Assembly (NCBI RefSeq): GCF_023715445.1
Contig: NZ_JAMBOD010000001.1
Location: 806,001 to 870,000 of the forward strand
DNA: 64,000 bases
Direction: 5' to 3'
Source: Fictibacillus nanhaiensis
GTDB taxonomy: Bacteria; Bacillota; Bacilli; Bacillales; Fictibacillaceae
Shown: piece by piece, positions 9,993 to 18,840 of the stretch
Position numbering within the stretch: the first letter of the stretch is position 1
Layout: every line of letters starts with the position of its first letter
Made by a program: the position numbers and the translations under genes
The notes under the pieces: model-generated
The model's database searches: none
What the model was told of the DNA's origin: nothing
The model's input: only the letters and a program-made list of their open reading frames with translations

Positions 9993-10979
9993 TCATTCGA
10001 TCTTTTTTATTATTCGATCCACAAATTTTTTTCTGTGGGAAAAATCACGCAGCGTAAACTTTGTAACACCTTCGATCATGTCCTGATCCCCGGATTTTAA
10101 CGCTCGATTCCATTCCCGATATAAATCTGTCGGAAAAACTAAACAAATAACAAACCATTTTTTCCCAAACCATTTAAGGTAATCCTGGTTACCTATTTCC
10201 TCCATTTTCGAATAAGACCAATAATAAAATGGCAGAATACGGTTTGCATACTGCAGCCAATCATAAGCTTGAGGAACTGCAGCAAATAAATCAAAATCAA
10301 TTAGATAAGCTTCTCTTGACTTTTCTTTATTCAGGACAAAATTATGCGGAGCAACATCGCCATGGGTTATTTCTTTTCTTTTATATGCTTTTCGCTCCAG
10401 GGATTCAACGGCAGAGTGATCAAAATGTTCCAAGCTCCACTTTCCCCACATAAGAATATCAGCAAGCAATGGCTGCATATCTCTGCTCCATTTAGCATTT
10501 CGGGCATAATATTTAAACGTTTCATATCGTTCACTCCACTTTTTATAGAGTGAATATGAAGAAAGGTTATTGTAAATATTCGATGGGATATTTTTAGAAA
10601 ATGAATGAAATCTGCTTATGGCATTCATTCCAGCTATTACATCTTTTGGATTTCCAAAATGAAGCTCTTCTCCTTTATAAAAAGGCATGATTGCCCAATA
10701 GTATTTACCAAATTCAACATAACGTTTGTTATTCGGAAAAACTGTGTAAGTGCCCATAATTCTAGGTTTTTCGCCTTTATATAATTTTGAAAGCTTCAGT
10801 TGCTTTTGACATGTTTCCAGACGGTGAAATCCTTTAAGAACGTATTTGCCCTGGGGTGTCTTAATCCAGATTACATTTTCACGAAAAAATCCAAAGTCAA
10901 TAATATCAAGACCTGACTCTTTCATTTTTTTTAAAAAAAGACGATCTCCTTGGAAACCGTCTTTATTCTCCCTATTCAT
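9993..10979 (-). CDS. CotS-type spore coat kinase-like protein
   Basis: A 328-residue protein of the aminoglycoside phosphotransferase/CotS fold. A beta-strand lysine is present in KYVLKGF, the catalytic loop reads HGDVAPHNF and the metal-binding motif is LIDFD, so the kinase core looks intact. Relatives (CotS, CotI, YutH, YsxE) are spore coat proteins with unknown substrates. The ATG at 10979 overlaps the safA stop by 8 bases, which argues for coupled translation with the scaffold SafA; the longer upstream frame would lie inside safA and is rejected. Substrate and activity are not known. Confidence 0.8.
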   Translation of the reverse strand: MNRENKDGFQGDRLFLKKMKESGLDIIDFGFFRENVIWIKTPQGKYVLKGFHRLETCQKQLKLSKLYKGEKPRIMGTYTVFPNNKRYVEFGKYYWAIMPFYKGEELHFGNPKDVIAGMNAISRFHSFSKNIPSNIYNNLSSYSLYKKWSERYETFKYYARNAKWSRDMQPLLADILMWGKWSLEHFDHSAVESLERKAYKRKEITHGDVAPHNFVLNKEKSREAYLIDFDLFAAVPQAYDWLQYANRILPFYYWSYSKMEEIGNQDYLKWFGKKWFVICLVFPTDLYREWNRALKSGDQDMIEGVTKFTLRDFSHRKKFVDRIIKKIE

Positions 10980-12744
10980 TCTCTTCCGGTTCCTCCGCAT
11001 GATCTTGTTCAGAGTTGCGAGATTGTGCCTGTGAATAAGGATTTGGCATATTATACATATCATGGCCTTGTGGCATCATGCCCATCTGACCCATCTGAGG
11101 GATCCCTGGCATCATACCCATCTGGCCCATCTGAGGGATCCCTGGCATCATACCCATCTGGCCCATTTGCGGTGCTCCGCCATTTTGAGGCATCATGCCC
11201 AATTGTGGAGTTCCTCCATTTTGAGGGATTCCCATTTGGCCTAATTGTGTCATGTCCGGCATCATGCCCATCTGACCCATCTGAGGCATGACTGGCATCA
11301 TGCCCATCTGGCCCATTTGGCCCATTTGCGGCATGCCTGGCATCATACCCATCTGACCCATTTGCGGCATGCCCGGCATCATACCCATCTGACCCATTTG
11401 CGGCTGGCCAGGCATCATACCCATCTGACCCATTTCCGGCTGGCCAGGCATCATACCCATCTGACCTATTTGCAGCTGGCCCGGCATCATACCCATCTGA
11501 CCCATTTCCGGCTGGCCAGGCATCATACCCATCTGACCCATTTCCGGCTGGCCAGGCATCATACCCATCTGGCCCATTTGCGGCATTCCTTGCATGATAC
11601 CCGTTTCACCAGTTTGCATGCCCATCGGTTGGAATCCTTGTAGAGACTGCTGTCCAGGAGTATACTCACCTGCAGGCATCATATCCATGTCGGAATCAGG
11701 AAATTCACCAAACGGCATTCCGCCTTGCTGCATTCCTGAAACACCTTGTTGACCGCTTTGAGGATAACCTCCTCCATATAACTGCGGCATTCCGCTAAAT
11801 CCCTGCGGCGGCATCATTCCATAACCTTGCGGGATAGGTGAATATGTTTGCGGTTTAGGAAACATTGGCGGCATTGAACCATACATATTTTGCATCATTC
11901 CAGAGGATTCTTCCATCAGGAATGGATGCTCATTTGGCGGATAGTTGTCTTTTCCTGAAGGATATAATCCGTGCTTACCAGGAACATTAGGCTGATTAGC
12001 TATGTTTGGCAGATTTCCTATGTTTGGCTGATTAGCTATGTTTGGCAAATTGGCTTTGTTGGGCTGATTAGCAGTATTTGGTAGGTTCGCCATGTTGGGC
12101 TGGTTTGCTCCGCTTGGATAACCCATTGGAATATACTGACCAAGATTAGAAGATTCCATCATACCTGCAAAATCTTTACCATGTAATGGTGCCATTGGCT
12201 GTTTCATTGGGGTTATCATTGGTGCCTGATACGAATCTTTTTTCATTGGGGTTATCATTGGTGCCTGATACGAATCTTTTTTCATTGGTGCATCTTTATG
12301 ATCCATTTTTGGCGGTGAAGGCTTCATCGGTGCAGGCTTCATATCCTTCTTTGCTGGCGATGGCTTCATATCCTTCTTTGCTGGTGCTGGCTTCATTTCC
12401 TTCTTTGCTGGTGCTGGCTTCATTGGTGCCGGTTTCATCGGCGCTGGCTTCATTTCCTTTTTTACAGGTGCGGGTTTCATCGGTGCAGGCTTCATCGGCG
12501 CTGGTTTCGGCACCGGTTTTGGTGCTTCTTGAACCGGAGCTACCGGCTTTGGCTGCTCTTTCTTAATCGGTGCTTCTTTTTTCATACCTGGCATTTTAAT
12601 AGGGATCTTTATTTTTTCCCCCCGCTCAATTACGTCTGTTCTAGAAAAACCAGGATTTGCTTTTCTTAGTTCATTTACTGGAACATCATATTTTTCAGCT
12701 ATTTTGTCAAGTGTGTCCCCTTTTTGCACAATGTGAATTCTCAC
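10972..12744 (-). CDS. safA: SafA-like spore morphogenetic scaffold with tandem repeats
   Basis: A LysM domain (residues 1-48, VRIHIVQKGDTLDKIAEKY) is followed by a long low-complexity region: Lys/Pro/Ala/Met repeats (about 50-190), an Asn-Pro repeat of the type NIANQPN (about 210-256), and a Met/Gly/Gln repeat with a 12-residue unit such as MGQMGMMPGQPE (about 380-560). SafA anchors the inner coat to the cortex and is recruited by SpoVID. At 590 residues it is much longer than the 387 of B. subtilis. The GTG at 12744 is chosen because AGGAGGGAG lies 10 bases upstream and SafA proteins start xxIHIVQKGD. Confidence 0.88.
   Translation of the reverse strand: MRIHIVQKGDTLDKIAEKYDVPVNELRKANPGFSRTDVIERGEKIKIPIKMPGMKKEAPIKKEQPKPVAPVQEAPKPVPKPAPMKPAPMKPAPVKKEMKPAPMKPAPMKPAPAKKEMKPAPAKKDMKPSPAKKDMKPAPMKPSPPKMDHKDAPMKKDSYQAPMITPMKKDSYQAPMITPMKQPMAPLHGKDFAGMMESSNLGQYIPMGYPSGANQPNMANLPNTANQPNKANLPNIANQPNIGNLPNIANQPNVPGKHGLYPSGKDNYPPNEHPFLMEESSGMMQNMYGSMPPMFPKPQTYSPIPQGYGMMPPQGFSGMPQLYGGGYPQSGQQGVSGMQQGGMPFGEFPDSDMDMMPAGEYTPGQQSLQGFQPMGMQTGETGIMQGMPQMGQMGMMPGQPEMGQMGMMPGQPEMGQMGMMPGQLQIGQMGMMPGQPEMGQMGMMPGQPQMGQMGMMPGMPQMGQMGMMPGMPQMGQMGQMGMMPVMPQMGQMGMMPDMTQLGQMGIPQNGGTPQLGMMPQNGGAPQMGQMGMMPGIPQMGQMGMMPGIPQMGQMGMMPQGHDMYNMPNPYSQAQSRNSEQDHAEEPEENE
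11062..11600 (-). repeat. 36-bp in-frame tandem repeats inside safA
   Basis: About a dozen copies of a 36-bp unit encode variants of MGQMGMMPGQPE/MGQMGMMPGMPQ. The middle copies (about 11340-11590) are nearly identical; the outer ones have drifted, and some contain an extra MGQ or an inserted NGG segment. Confidence 0.9.
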
Positions 12745-12776
12745 GCTGCAAAACTCCCTCCTGCCAAATTTCCTTA

Positions 12777-12785
12777 CAGTATATG
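12777..12785 (-). promoter_or_regulatory. Possible sigma-E -10 element before safA
   Basis: Reading the minus strand, CATATACTG 33 bases before the GTG resembles the sigma-E -10 box. No clear -35 box is found at the right distance, so this is weak. safA is sigma-E dependent in B. subtilis. Confidence 0.3.
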
Positions 12786-12880
12786 AACATTTGGGCATAT
12801 TGCTACATCTTATTGAAATGTCATTATTCCTTTATCACTTTATGCCTGTTAAAAGGAGTATATGACAGAAGGGGTTGGCA

Positions 12881-13978
12881 CTACATCATGCGGTTTAAGG
12901 CTAAAAGAGCGTACTTTTTTGTTTCCTCATCTACAGAAATAATATTCTCTATTCTGCCTTGTACGATATTTTCAAGTGACCATAATAAATGTGGAAGATC
13001 AATTCGATTCATCGTTAAACACGGGCAAAGATTTGGATTTAAAGAAACAATCTCTCTATCAGTATATTGATCTGCAAGCCGGTTCACTAAGTTCATCTCT
13101 GTTCCAACCGCCCATTTTGTACCAGGTTCAGCATTCTTTATTGTTTCAATAATGAAATGAGTAGAGCCGTTTAGATCACTGGCTCTTACAACCTCGTGAG
13201 TACATTCTGGATGCACAATGATTTTAAATTCAGGCTGATTTTTTCTGAAGTCATCTATTTGTTCAACTGTAAATTTTTCATGTACCGAACAATGGCCTTT
13301 CCATAAGATTACTTTTATTTGTTCAAGATTTTCTCCATCATAAATTAATTTGTTCTGAATAGGATCCCAAACAGCCATATCCTCCAGGGATATACCAAGA
13401 TCGAATGCTGTATTTCTTCCGAGGTGCTGGTCGGGCAAAAATAATAATCTTTCTTTTTGTTTAAATGCCCAACTCACCATAGCTTTTGCATTTGAAGAGG
13501 TAACCGTAGCCCCGCCGTGTTTGCCGCAAAACGCTTTTATGCCAGCTGTTGAGTTTACATACGTTAACGGCAAAATGGAATCTCCAAAAATATCGGAAAG
13601 TTCCTTCCATGCTCTTTCTGTTTGATGGATATCCGCCATATCTGCCATAGAACATCCTGCTTTTAGATCTGGCAAAATTACCGTTTGATTTGTACCACTC
13701 AGCATATCAGCCGTTTCGGCCATAAAGTGCACACCACAAAATACAATATAGTCCGCTTCATGATTCTCTGCTGATATTTTAGCAAGCTGCAAAGAGTCTC
13801 CTGTAACATCAGCAAATTGAACGACCTCATCTTTTTGATAATGATGAGCTGGTAAAAATAATCTATTTTTTAATTGATGCTTGATTTCAAGTATTCTTAA
13901 CTCCATTTCAGATGAAGTCATTTTAAAATAACGGTCAGGAATAACTGTTGTTTTATTAAATGTTTCTAGAATAGTCAT
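12881..13978 (-). CDS. nadA: Quinolinate synthase NadA
   Basis: NadA condenses iminoaspartate with dihydroxyacetone phosphate to quinolinate, using a 4Fe-4S cluster. The 365-residue protein has the three cluster cysteines in their usual places: LKAGCSM (Cys109), HPECTHEV (about 230) and NLCPCLTMN (about 320). [10 protein letters not shown] and the [11 protein letters not shown] motif are also present. The gene overlaps nadC by 23 bases. With nadB and nadC it supplies de novo NAD; the cluster is probably built with sulfur from the divergent NifS. Confidence 0.97.
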   Translation of the reverse strand: MTILETFNKTTVIPDRYFKMTSSEMELRILEIKHQLKNRLFLPAHHYQKDEVVQFADVTGDSLQLAKISAENHEADYIVFCGVHFMAETADMLSGTNQTVILPDLKAGCSMADMADIHQTERAWKELSDIFGDSILPLTYVNSTAGIKAFCGKHGGATVTSSNAKAMVSWAFKQKERLLFLPDQHLGRNTAFDLGISLEDMAVWDPIQNKLIYDGENLEQIKVILWKGHCSVHEKFTVEQIDDFRKNQPEFKIIVHPECTHEVVRASDLNGSTHFIIETIKNAEPGTKWAVGTEMNLVNRLADQYTDREIVSLNPNLCPCLTMNRIDLPHLLWSLENIVQGRIENIISVDEETKKYALLALNRMM

Positions 13979-14813
13979 GTTTAACTGCTCCTTTTACAAT
14001 CAGACTAATATCAAGAGCTTGGTAGGAATGGGTTAAAAATCCTAACGACAAATATTGAACTCCTGTCCTGCTGTACTCATCTATTGTTTCTAACGTTATA
14101 CCACCAGAAGCTTCAGTAATGATTGCTGGCGGTACATGAGTGAGTCGATGCTTGATTTCTTCAGGCGTACAGTTATCAAACATAATAATATCTGCACCTG
14201 CGTTTGCAGCTTCTATTACCTGCTCTTCTGTTTCGGTTTCAATTTCAATTTTTATGGTATGGCCAAATTTTTCACGGGCTTTACTTAAAGCTTCCGTAAT
14301 AGAAGAAAAACCTGCTAGGTGATTTTCTTTTAACATAACGGAGTCATACAATCCAAAACGGTGATTATACCCGCCTCCACAATGAACAGCATACTTTTCA
14401 AGCATCCTTAAACCAGGTGTTGTTTTCCTTGTATCACAAATCCTCGTTCTCCCTTCGGCAAGTTTAACCGCTTTATTTGTTATTGTGGCAATTCCGGAGA
14501 GACGCTGCAGCAAGTTCAAAATGACCCTCTCTCCTGATAGGATACTTTTTCTTTTCCCTTGAATTTCGGCTAATTTCATACCAGCTTCGATTAAGTCACC
14601 ATCTTTCACGAAGATCTCTGTTTTTATATCTATATCAATTAATTCATATCCAAGATGTAGAACCTGTTGTCCTGCAAATACACCATTTTCTTTAGCTATA
14701 ATTGCAGCAGTAACTTCTGTTTCATCATCGAAAAAAGACACTGATAAATCCCCTGTTCCAATATCCTCAATTAAAAACTCTTGCAGCTGCTTTTTTAGCA
14801 ATAAGTGATTCAT
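13956..14813 (-). CDS. nadC: Nicotinate-nucleotide pyrophosphorylase NadC
   Basis: NadC (quinolinate phosphoribosyltransferase) makes nicotinate mononucleotide. The 285-residue sequence has EDIGTGDLS near the start, the substrate-binding [31 protein letters not shown] and the C-terminal EASGGI motif. The ATG at 14813 is chosen because AAAAGGAG lies 11 bases upstream and homologues start MNHLxLKK; a GTG 12 bases upstream overlaps the ribosome site. It overlaps nadB by 47 bases and nadA by 23, so the three genes are tightly packed. Confidence 0.96.
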   Translation of the reverse strand: MNHLLLKKQLQEFLIEDIGTGDLSVSFFDDETEVTAAIIAKENGVFAGQQVLHLGYELIDIDIKTEIFVKDGDLIEAGMKLAEIQGKRKSILSGERVILNLLQRLSGIATITNKAVKLAEGRTRICDTRKTTPGLRMLEKYAVHCGGGYNHRFGLYDSVMLKENHLAGFSSITEALSKAREKFGHTIKIEIETETEEQVIEAANAGADIIMFDNCTPEEIKHRLTHVPPAIITEASGGITLETIDEYSRTGVQYLSLGFLTHSYQALDISLIVKGAVKHDYSRNI

Positions 14814-16350
14814 CTTGGAAAACACTCCTTTTAATCCTTTTTTGTTCCCATTCTTTTTTACTATCAGGGAAATCTGTTCGATAATGACTGCCTCTGCTTT
14901 CTTTCCTTTTCATACAGCTAGTTACAGTCAGCCAAGCCATTGTCTGCATATTAAATCTCTTTACCGCAGAAAATGGCTGATTAAGTAAGAATGGTCTTAA
15001 TGTTCTAGGCTGTAAAGCATCTTCTGCCGTTTTCAAACCGTTCACCTGTCTGCAAATTCCTGCATGCTTATCCATTAATGATTGAATGGTTTTTACTTCA
15101 AGCAACTCATCTTCGTATATACAGTTTTCTGATGAGAACCATTCAAAAGAAGGCATCGAGGAGCTCTCAGTCCTTTTTTTATCGGTACTTAAGATGTAAT
15201 CTGCTGTTTCTTTAGCAAACACAGCACCTTCAAGTAGCGAATTGCTTGCCAGCCTGTTCGCTCCATGTACCCCTGTATTTGCACATTCCCCAATTGCGTA
15301 TAGACATTGAAGTGATGTCCTGCCAAATTGATCCGTTATAATCCCTCCCATCGTAAAGTGGGCTCCTGGCGAAACAGGAATCAGACCTGTTTCTATAGAG
15401 ATTCCGGCTTTTTGACACAGTGAAGTAACACCTGGAAATTTTCTTTTAAAATGACTGATGCCTCTGATATCCAAATAAACCTTTTCGTTGTTGTTATGAA
15501 TCTCTTCGAATAACCTTCGCGATACAATATCTCTTGGTGCCAGGTCTTTCAATGGATGAACACCGTCCATTATTAAAGCTCCGTTTGATTTTGATAAAAT
15601 CCCTCCTTCACCCCTTACAGCTTCAGTAATCAATGCAGACTCATTTTTATCTTTCATGATTGTCGGGTGAAATTGCACAAACTCTAAATCTGAAAGTTCT
15701 ACACCCGCCCGGTAAGCCATACAAATGGCACTGCCATCTGAACCATACTTATTGGATGAAGCAGCATAGATGCCCGCATATCCTCCTCCAGCCAAAATCG
15801 TGTGCCTTGCTTTATAGATTTTGAGACTTCCATCCTCATCTTTACAAAAAGCACCATAGCAGATGCCGCTTTCTACTAGTAAGTCGATAGCATATTGACC
15901 TGTTTCAACCCTTACTCGATTTATGACCCGATGAATTAAAGCTTCCATCACCTTCCTGCCTGTCTGGTCTCCTCCAGCATGAACGATACGGTTTCGGTGA
16001 TGACCTCCTTCTTTTCCAAGCAAAAGCCGGCCATTATCATCCCGGTCAAAAGAAACACCCCATTCAGATAGGGTGTTTATTACATTGTGGCCTTCTCTTA
16101 CAAGCTTTTCAGTCTTTCTTCGATCATTATGAAATTGGCCTGCTAGAAGCGTATCTGATAAATGTGCCTGCCACGAATCTTCCTTAGTAATCACGGCAGA
16201 AATCCCGCCTTGTGCCATAAAAGAGTTTGAATGTTCAATTTTCGACTTTGTGATAACTATCACATTCTTATGCGAACTTAAATATTCAGCAGCCATCAAC
16301 CCAGCGATCCCACTGCCAATTATTAATACTTCAGTTTCAATAATCTCCAT
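14767..16350 (-). CDS. nadB: L-aspartate oxidase NadB
   Basis: NadB oxidises aspartate to iminoaspartate with FAD, the first step of NAD synthesis. The 527-residue protein starts with the FAD-binding EVLIIGSGIAGLMAAEY, and has the succinate-dehydrogenase-like signs NSFMAQGGISAV, TILAGGGYAGIY, LEFVQFHP, PRDIVSRRLFEE and GANRLASNSLLEG. It is the first gene of the nadB-nadC-nadA unit and faces nifS across a 99-base control region with two palindromes. Confidence 0.96.
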   Translation of the reverse strand: MEIIETEVLIIGSGIAGLMAAEYLSSHKNVIVITKSKIEHSNSFMAQGGISAVITKEDSWQAHLSDTLLAGQFHNDRRKTEKLVREGHNVINTLSEWGVSFDRDDNGRLLLGKEGGHHRNRIVHAGGDQTGRKVMEALIHRVINRVRVETGQYAIDLLVESGICYGAFCKDEDGSLKIYKARHTILAGGGYAGIYAASSNKYGSDGSAICMAYRAGVELSDLEFVQFHPTIMKDKNESALITEAVRGEGGILSKSNGALIMDGVHPLKDLAPRDIVSRRLFEEIHNNNEKVYLDIRGISHFKRKFPGVTSLCQKAGISIETGLIPVSPGAHFTMGGIITDQFGRTSLQCLYAIGECANTGVHGANRLASNSLLEGAVFAKETADYILSTDKKRTESSSMPSFEWFSSENCIYEDELLEVKTIQSLMDKHAGICRQVNGLKTAEDALQPRTLRPFLLNQPFSAVKRFNMQTMAWLTVTSCMKRKESRGSHYRTDFPDSKKEWEQKRIKRSVFQDESLIAKKAAARVFN

Positions 16351-16375
16351 TTAACAAAACACCTCGACTTTACAT

Positions 16376-16420
16376 GTGTCTTGACACCTATATTTACATA
16401 GAATTACACTTGTTACAAGT
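16376..16420. promoter_or_regulatory. nadR: Two palindromes in the nadB/nifS divergent promoter region, probable NadR operators
   Basis: Between the two divergent starts lie GTGTC-TT-GACAC (16376-16387) and ACTTGT-T-ACAAGT (16408-16420). In B. subtilis NadR (YrxA, NiaR) represses nadBCA and nifS in response to nicotinate from this position. That these particular palindromes are the operators is inferred. Confidence 0.65.
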
Positions 16421-16449
16421 AGATTTTTAAAAAATTTGAGGTGATGACC

Positions 16450-17601
16450 TTGTTATATATGGATTATGCCGCAACTACACCTATGTCTGATAAAGCGATG
16501 AACGCCTATCTAGATACGGCAAAAAATTTTTATGAAAATACAGAAAGTCTTCATGACAGCGGACAGGATGCCCATGATCTTCTGGAGCATGCAAGGTCTG
16601 CTTTAGGGAAATTAACAGGAAGAGACCCAAGAGGAATCTATTTTACAGGGGGAGGATCGGATGGCAATTTTTTAGCCATCACTTCTTTAGCTCTTGGATC
16701 GAAAGAAAAAGGTAAGCATATCATCTCTTCGAACGTTGAGCATCCATCTGTTGATTACGCTCTTATATATTTGGAAACACAGGGATTTGAGGTTACTCGT
16801 ATTCCTGTAGATGAAACAGGAAAAGTGACAAACAGGCAAATAGAAAATTATCTCCGTCGAGATACCATTCTTGCGACCATCCAGCATGTTAACAGTGAAA
16901 CAGGGATTATTCAGGATCTCGAAGAACTTAAGCTTATTTTTAAGAAGAACGATATTTTATTTCACAGTGACTGTGTTCAATCATTTTTAAAACTGGATCC
17001 TGAACATTTTAATTCAATCTGTCTAGACTCTTATACAGTTTCTGCTCATAAAATACATGGTCCAAAAGGGACAGGTTCCGTCTATATATCACCTCAGGCA
17101 CACATTTCACCCATTATTTCTGGCGTCACCCATGAACGAGGTTTTCGGCCTGGGACAATTGATCTCCCATCTATCGTTTCATTTGTGACGGCAGCTGAAG
17201 AAACGCTGCAGCTTCAGCAGGAAAATTATCAGCACGCAGCAGAAATGCGAAAAGAATTTATTTCGCTTATACTAATGAATAAAGATATCATATTTGAAGG
17301 CAGTTCAGAGGGATCCCCCTATATATTGCCGGTTAGGATAAAAGGATTAGAGGGTCAATTGGTTATGCAGGAGCTCAACCGAAGAAACATTGCTGTATCG
17401 ACTGGATCAGCCTGCAAGAACGGCATGCAGTCACCTTCTAAAACCTTGCTTGCAATGGGCCGGAATATGAGCGAAGCGCATGGTCTTGTACGCGTATCTT
17501 TGAGCCGATATACAACCAAAGAACACATATATACCCTTTGCCATGCATTGAATGAGATCACAAAACAATTTTTATCAGATAGAGAGGTAGCTTTAAGATG
17601 A
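16450..17601 (+). CDS. nifS: Cysteine desulfurase NifS for NAD synthesis
   Basis: A PLP enzyme of 383 residues that takes sulfur from cysteine; in B. subtilis the gene beside nadB serves the NadA iron-sulfur cluster. Seen here are YMDYAATTPMS at the start, HSDCVQSF, the PLP-lysine motif SAHKIHGPKG and the catalytic loop STGSACKNGM. The TTG at 16450 is chosen because GAGGTGAT lies 5 bases upstream and homologues start MIYLDYAAT; GTG and ATG codons just before it overlap the ribosome site. It overlaps nadR by 4 bases. Confidence 0.93.
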   Translation: MLYMDYAATTPMSDKAMNAYLDTAKNFYENTESLHDSGQDAHDLLEHARSALGKLTGRDPRGIYFTGGGSDGNFLAITSLALGSKEKGKHIISSNVEHPSVDYALIYLETQGFEVTRIPVDETGKVTNRQIENYLRRDTILATIQHVNSETGIIQDLEELKLIFKKNDILFHSDCVQSFLKLDPEHFNSICLDSYTVSAHKIHGPKGTGSVYISPQAHISPIISGVTHERGFRPGTIDLPSIVSFVTAAEETLQLQQENYQHAAEMRKEFISLILMNKDIIFEGSSEGSPYILPVRIKGLEGQLVMQELNRRNIAVSTGSACKNGMQSPSKTLLAMGRNMSEAHGLVRVSLSRYTTKEHIYTLCHALNEITKQFLSDREVALR

Positions 17602-18128
17602 ATTCAGCGGAAAAATTAAAAGGTGATGACAGAAGGCTGCAGCTTATAAAGTGGCTAAAAGAAGCTTCAGAGCCTCTTAGCGGATCATTGCTTGCGTCAA
17701 AAACGAATGTGAGCAGACAAGTAATTGTACAGGATATGTCACTTTTAAAAGCCAGCGGTGAGCCAATAATGGCCACTGCTCAAGGGTATATTTTTTTGAA
17801 ACCCGCAAAAGAAAAATCTTTTTCTTGTGTGATAGCAGCAAATCATTCTCCTGACCAGACAATCGATGAATTAAATACGATTGTGGATCACGGAGTTACC
17901 GTCGATGATGTAACAGTTGAACACCCTGTTTATGGAGATATTAAAGCTTCACTCAAGCTGTCCAGCCGCAAAGATGTTGAGGATTTCATAAAACGTTTAA
18001 AAGAAACCCAGGCTTCTCTTTTAAGTGAGCTTACGGAAGGTGTACACATGCACACCTTGTCCTCTGATTCAAAAGAAAAAATTGACAATGCTTGCCATGC
18101 ATTGCGTCAAAAAGGTTATTTATTATAG
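17598..18128 (+). CDS. nadR: NAD biosynthesis repressor NadR (NiaR/YrxA)
   Basis: A 176-residue regulator with an N-terminal helix-turn-helix (about residues 15-65, LLASKTNVSRQVIVQDMSLLKASG) and a C-terminal 3H domain carrying three conserved histidines (NHSPDQTIDE, TVEHPVYGD and GVHMHTL). This is the nicotinate-sensing repressor that controls nadBCA and nifS. Its ATG overlaps the nifS stop (ATGA), so it is autoregulated if the upstream palindromes are its operators. A terminator shared with pheB follows. Confidence 0.94.
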   Translation: MNSAEKLKGDDRRLQLIKWLKEASEPLSGSLLASKTNVSRQVIVQDMSLLKASGEPIMATAQGYIFLKPAKEKSFSCVIAANHSPDQTIDELNTIVDHGVTVDDVTVEHPVYGDIKASLKLSSRKDVEDFIKRLKETQASLLSELTEGVHMHTLSSDSKEKIDNACHALRQKGYLL

Positions 18129-18136
18129 AAAAACAA

Positions 18137-18167
18137 AACCAGCAGATCCATTCTGCTGGTTTCTTAT
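18137..18167. terminator. Two-way terminator between nadR and pheB
   Basis: A 9-bp stem (AACCAGCAG / CTGCTGGTT) with a 7-base loop. The plus-strand tail is TCTTATTTTT and the minus-strand tail is TTGTTTTTC. Confidence 0.9.
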
Positions 18168-18169
18168 TT

Positions 18170-18616
18170 TTAAGCTCCTGTACCTACAACTTCTACTTTT
18201 TCAACGGTTTCCATTCTATTTAATGTTGCCAATAATTCTTTCATATCACCTTGCAGCATGTTTGTTTCAATGGTAAGCGTTATATGTGCGCGTCCTTGCA
18301 GCGGAATGGTTTGATTTATCGTCAGTACATTGCATCCTTGTGAGGCAACGACTGTTAGAAGACTTGAAAGAGCACCGGATCTGTCTTCAAGATGTATGGA
18401 AAGTGTAATAATCTTTTCTTTCACCATCGTATGAAACGGAAAAATTCCATCGCGGTACTTATAAAATGCGCTGCGGCTTAAACCTACTTTTTCCGCGGCT
18501 TCAGCTACAGTTTTAACTTTTCCGCGGTCTAATAATGATTTTGCTTCCAGCGCCTTTTGCATTGATTCTGACAGGACATCTTCTCTTACCATATAGTATT
18601 GTTTATCGTTTTTCAT
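18170..18616 (-). CDS. pheB: PheB, ACT domain protein
   Basis: A 148-residue protein with a short N-terminal helix-turn-helix-like part ([25 protein letters not shown] without gaps reduced here to the [15 protein letters not shown] core) and a C-terminal ACT domain (about residues 70-145, [18 protein letters not shown]). It matches the PheB/UPF0735 family, proposed to act in phenylalanine control. In B. subtilis pheB is followed by pheA (prephenate dehydratase); here pheA is missing and nadR ends 41 bases away. It has its own sigma-A promoter with a palindrome at the likely transcription start. Confidence 0.9.
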   Translation of the reverse strand: MKNDKQYYMVREDVLSESMQKALEAKSLLDRGKVKTVAEAAEKVGLSRSAFYKYRDGIFPFHTMVKEKIITLSIHLEDRSGALSSLLTVVASQGCNVLTINQTIPLQGRAHITLTIETNMLQGDMKELLATLNRMETVEKVEVVGTGA

Positions 18617-18630
18617 AAGAATTTCCTCCG

Positions 18631-18645
18631 GTGTAAATCTTACAC
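18631..18645. promoter_or_regulatory. Palindrome between the pheB promoter and start codon
   Basis: GTGTAA-ATC-TTACAC has perfect 6-bp arms. It lies 3-17 bases downstream of the -10 box and next to the pheB ribosome site, a good place for a repressor. The binding protein is unknown. Confidence 0.5.
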
Positions 18646-18647
18646 TT

Positions 18648-18676
18648 ATTATAATAAATCCAAAGGAAAATGTCTA
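18648..18676 (-). promoter_or_regulatory. Sigma-A promoter of pheB
   Basis: On the minus strand, TAGACA and TATAAT are separated by exactly 17 bases, about 30 bases before the pheB start codon. Confidence 0.85.
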
Positions 18677-18840
18677 TTCCACATGGACACATTCACAAAA
18701 AATGGCTCTTTTTTAAGTGATTGTTTTTTAGTCACTTCGTTCACAAGTTTATTGGAGCTTAAGTAAGCATCCTGGAGCGGAAATCAACCCAAAGAGCTAC
18801 AATGCTTATGAAAATTGCCTAAAACCCATAATGTAGGTTT

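Noticed and set aside
11062-11600. 36-bp direct repeats that could be taken for a CRISPR array
   Set aside because: The repeats are contiguous, have no unique spacers and keep the safA frame.
11062-11643. His/Leu/Thr-rich plus-strand frames opposite the safA repeats
   Set aside because: Shadow frames of the repeat with no ribosome site; safA is well supported.
13956-14825. Overlaps of nadC with nadA and nadB as signs of frameshift
   Set aside because: All three products are full length with intact motifs; overlaps are 23 and 47 bases and fit tight packing.
18713-18741. AAGTGA/TCACTT inverted repeat as a terminator
   Set aside because: Neither strand has a T-tract after the stem and the stem is only 6 bp.
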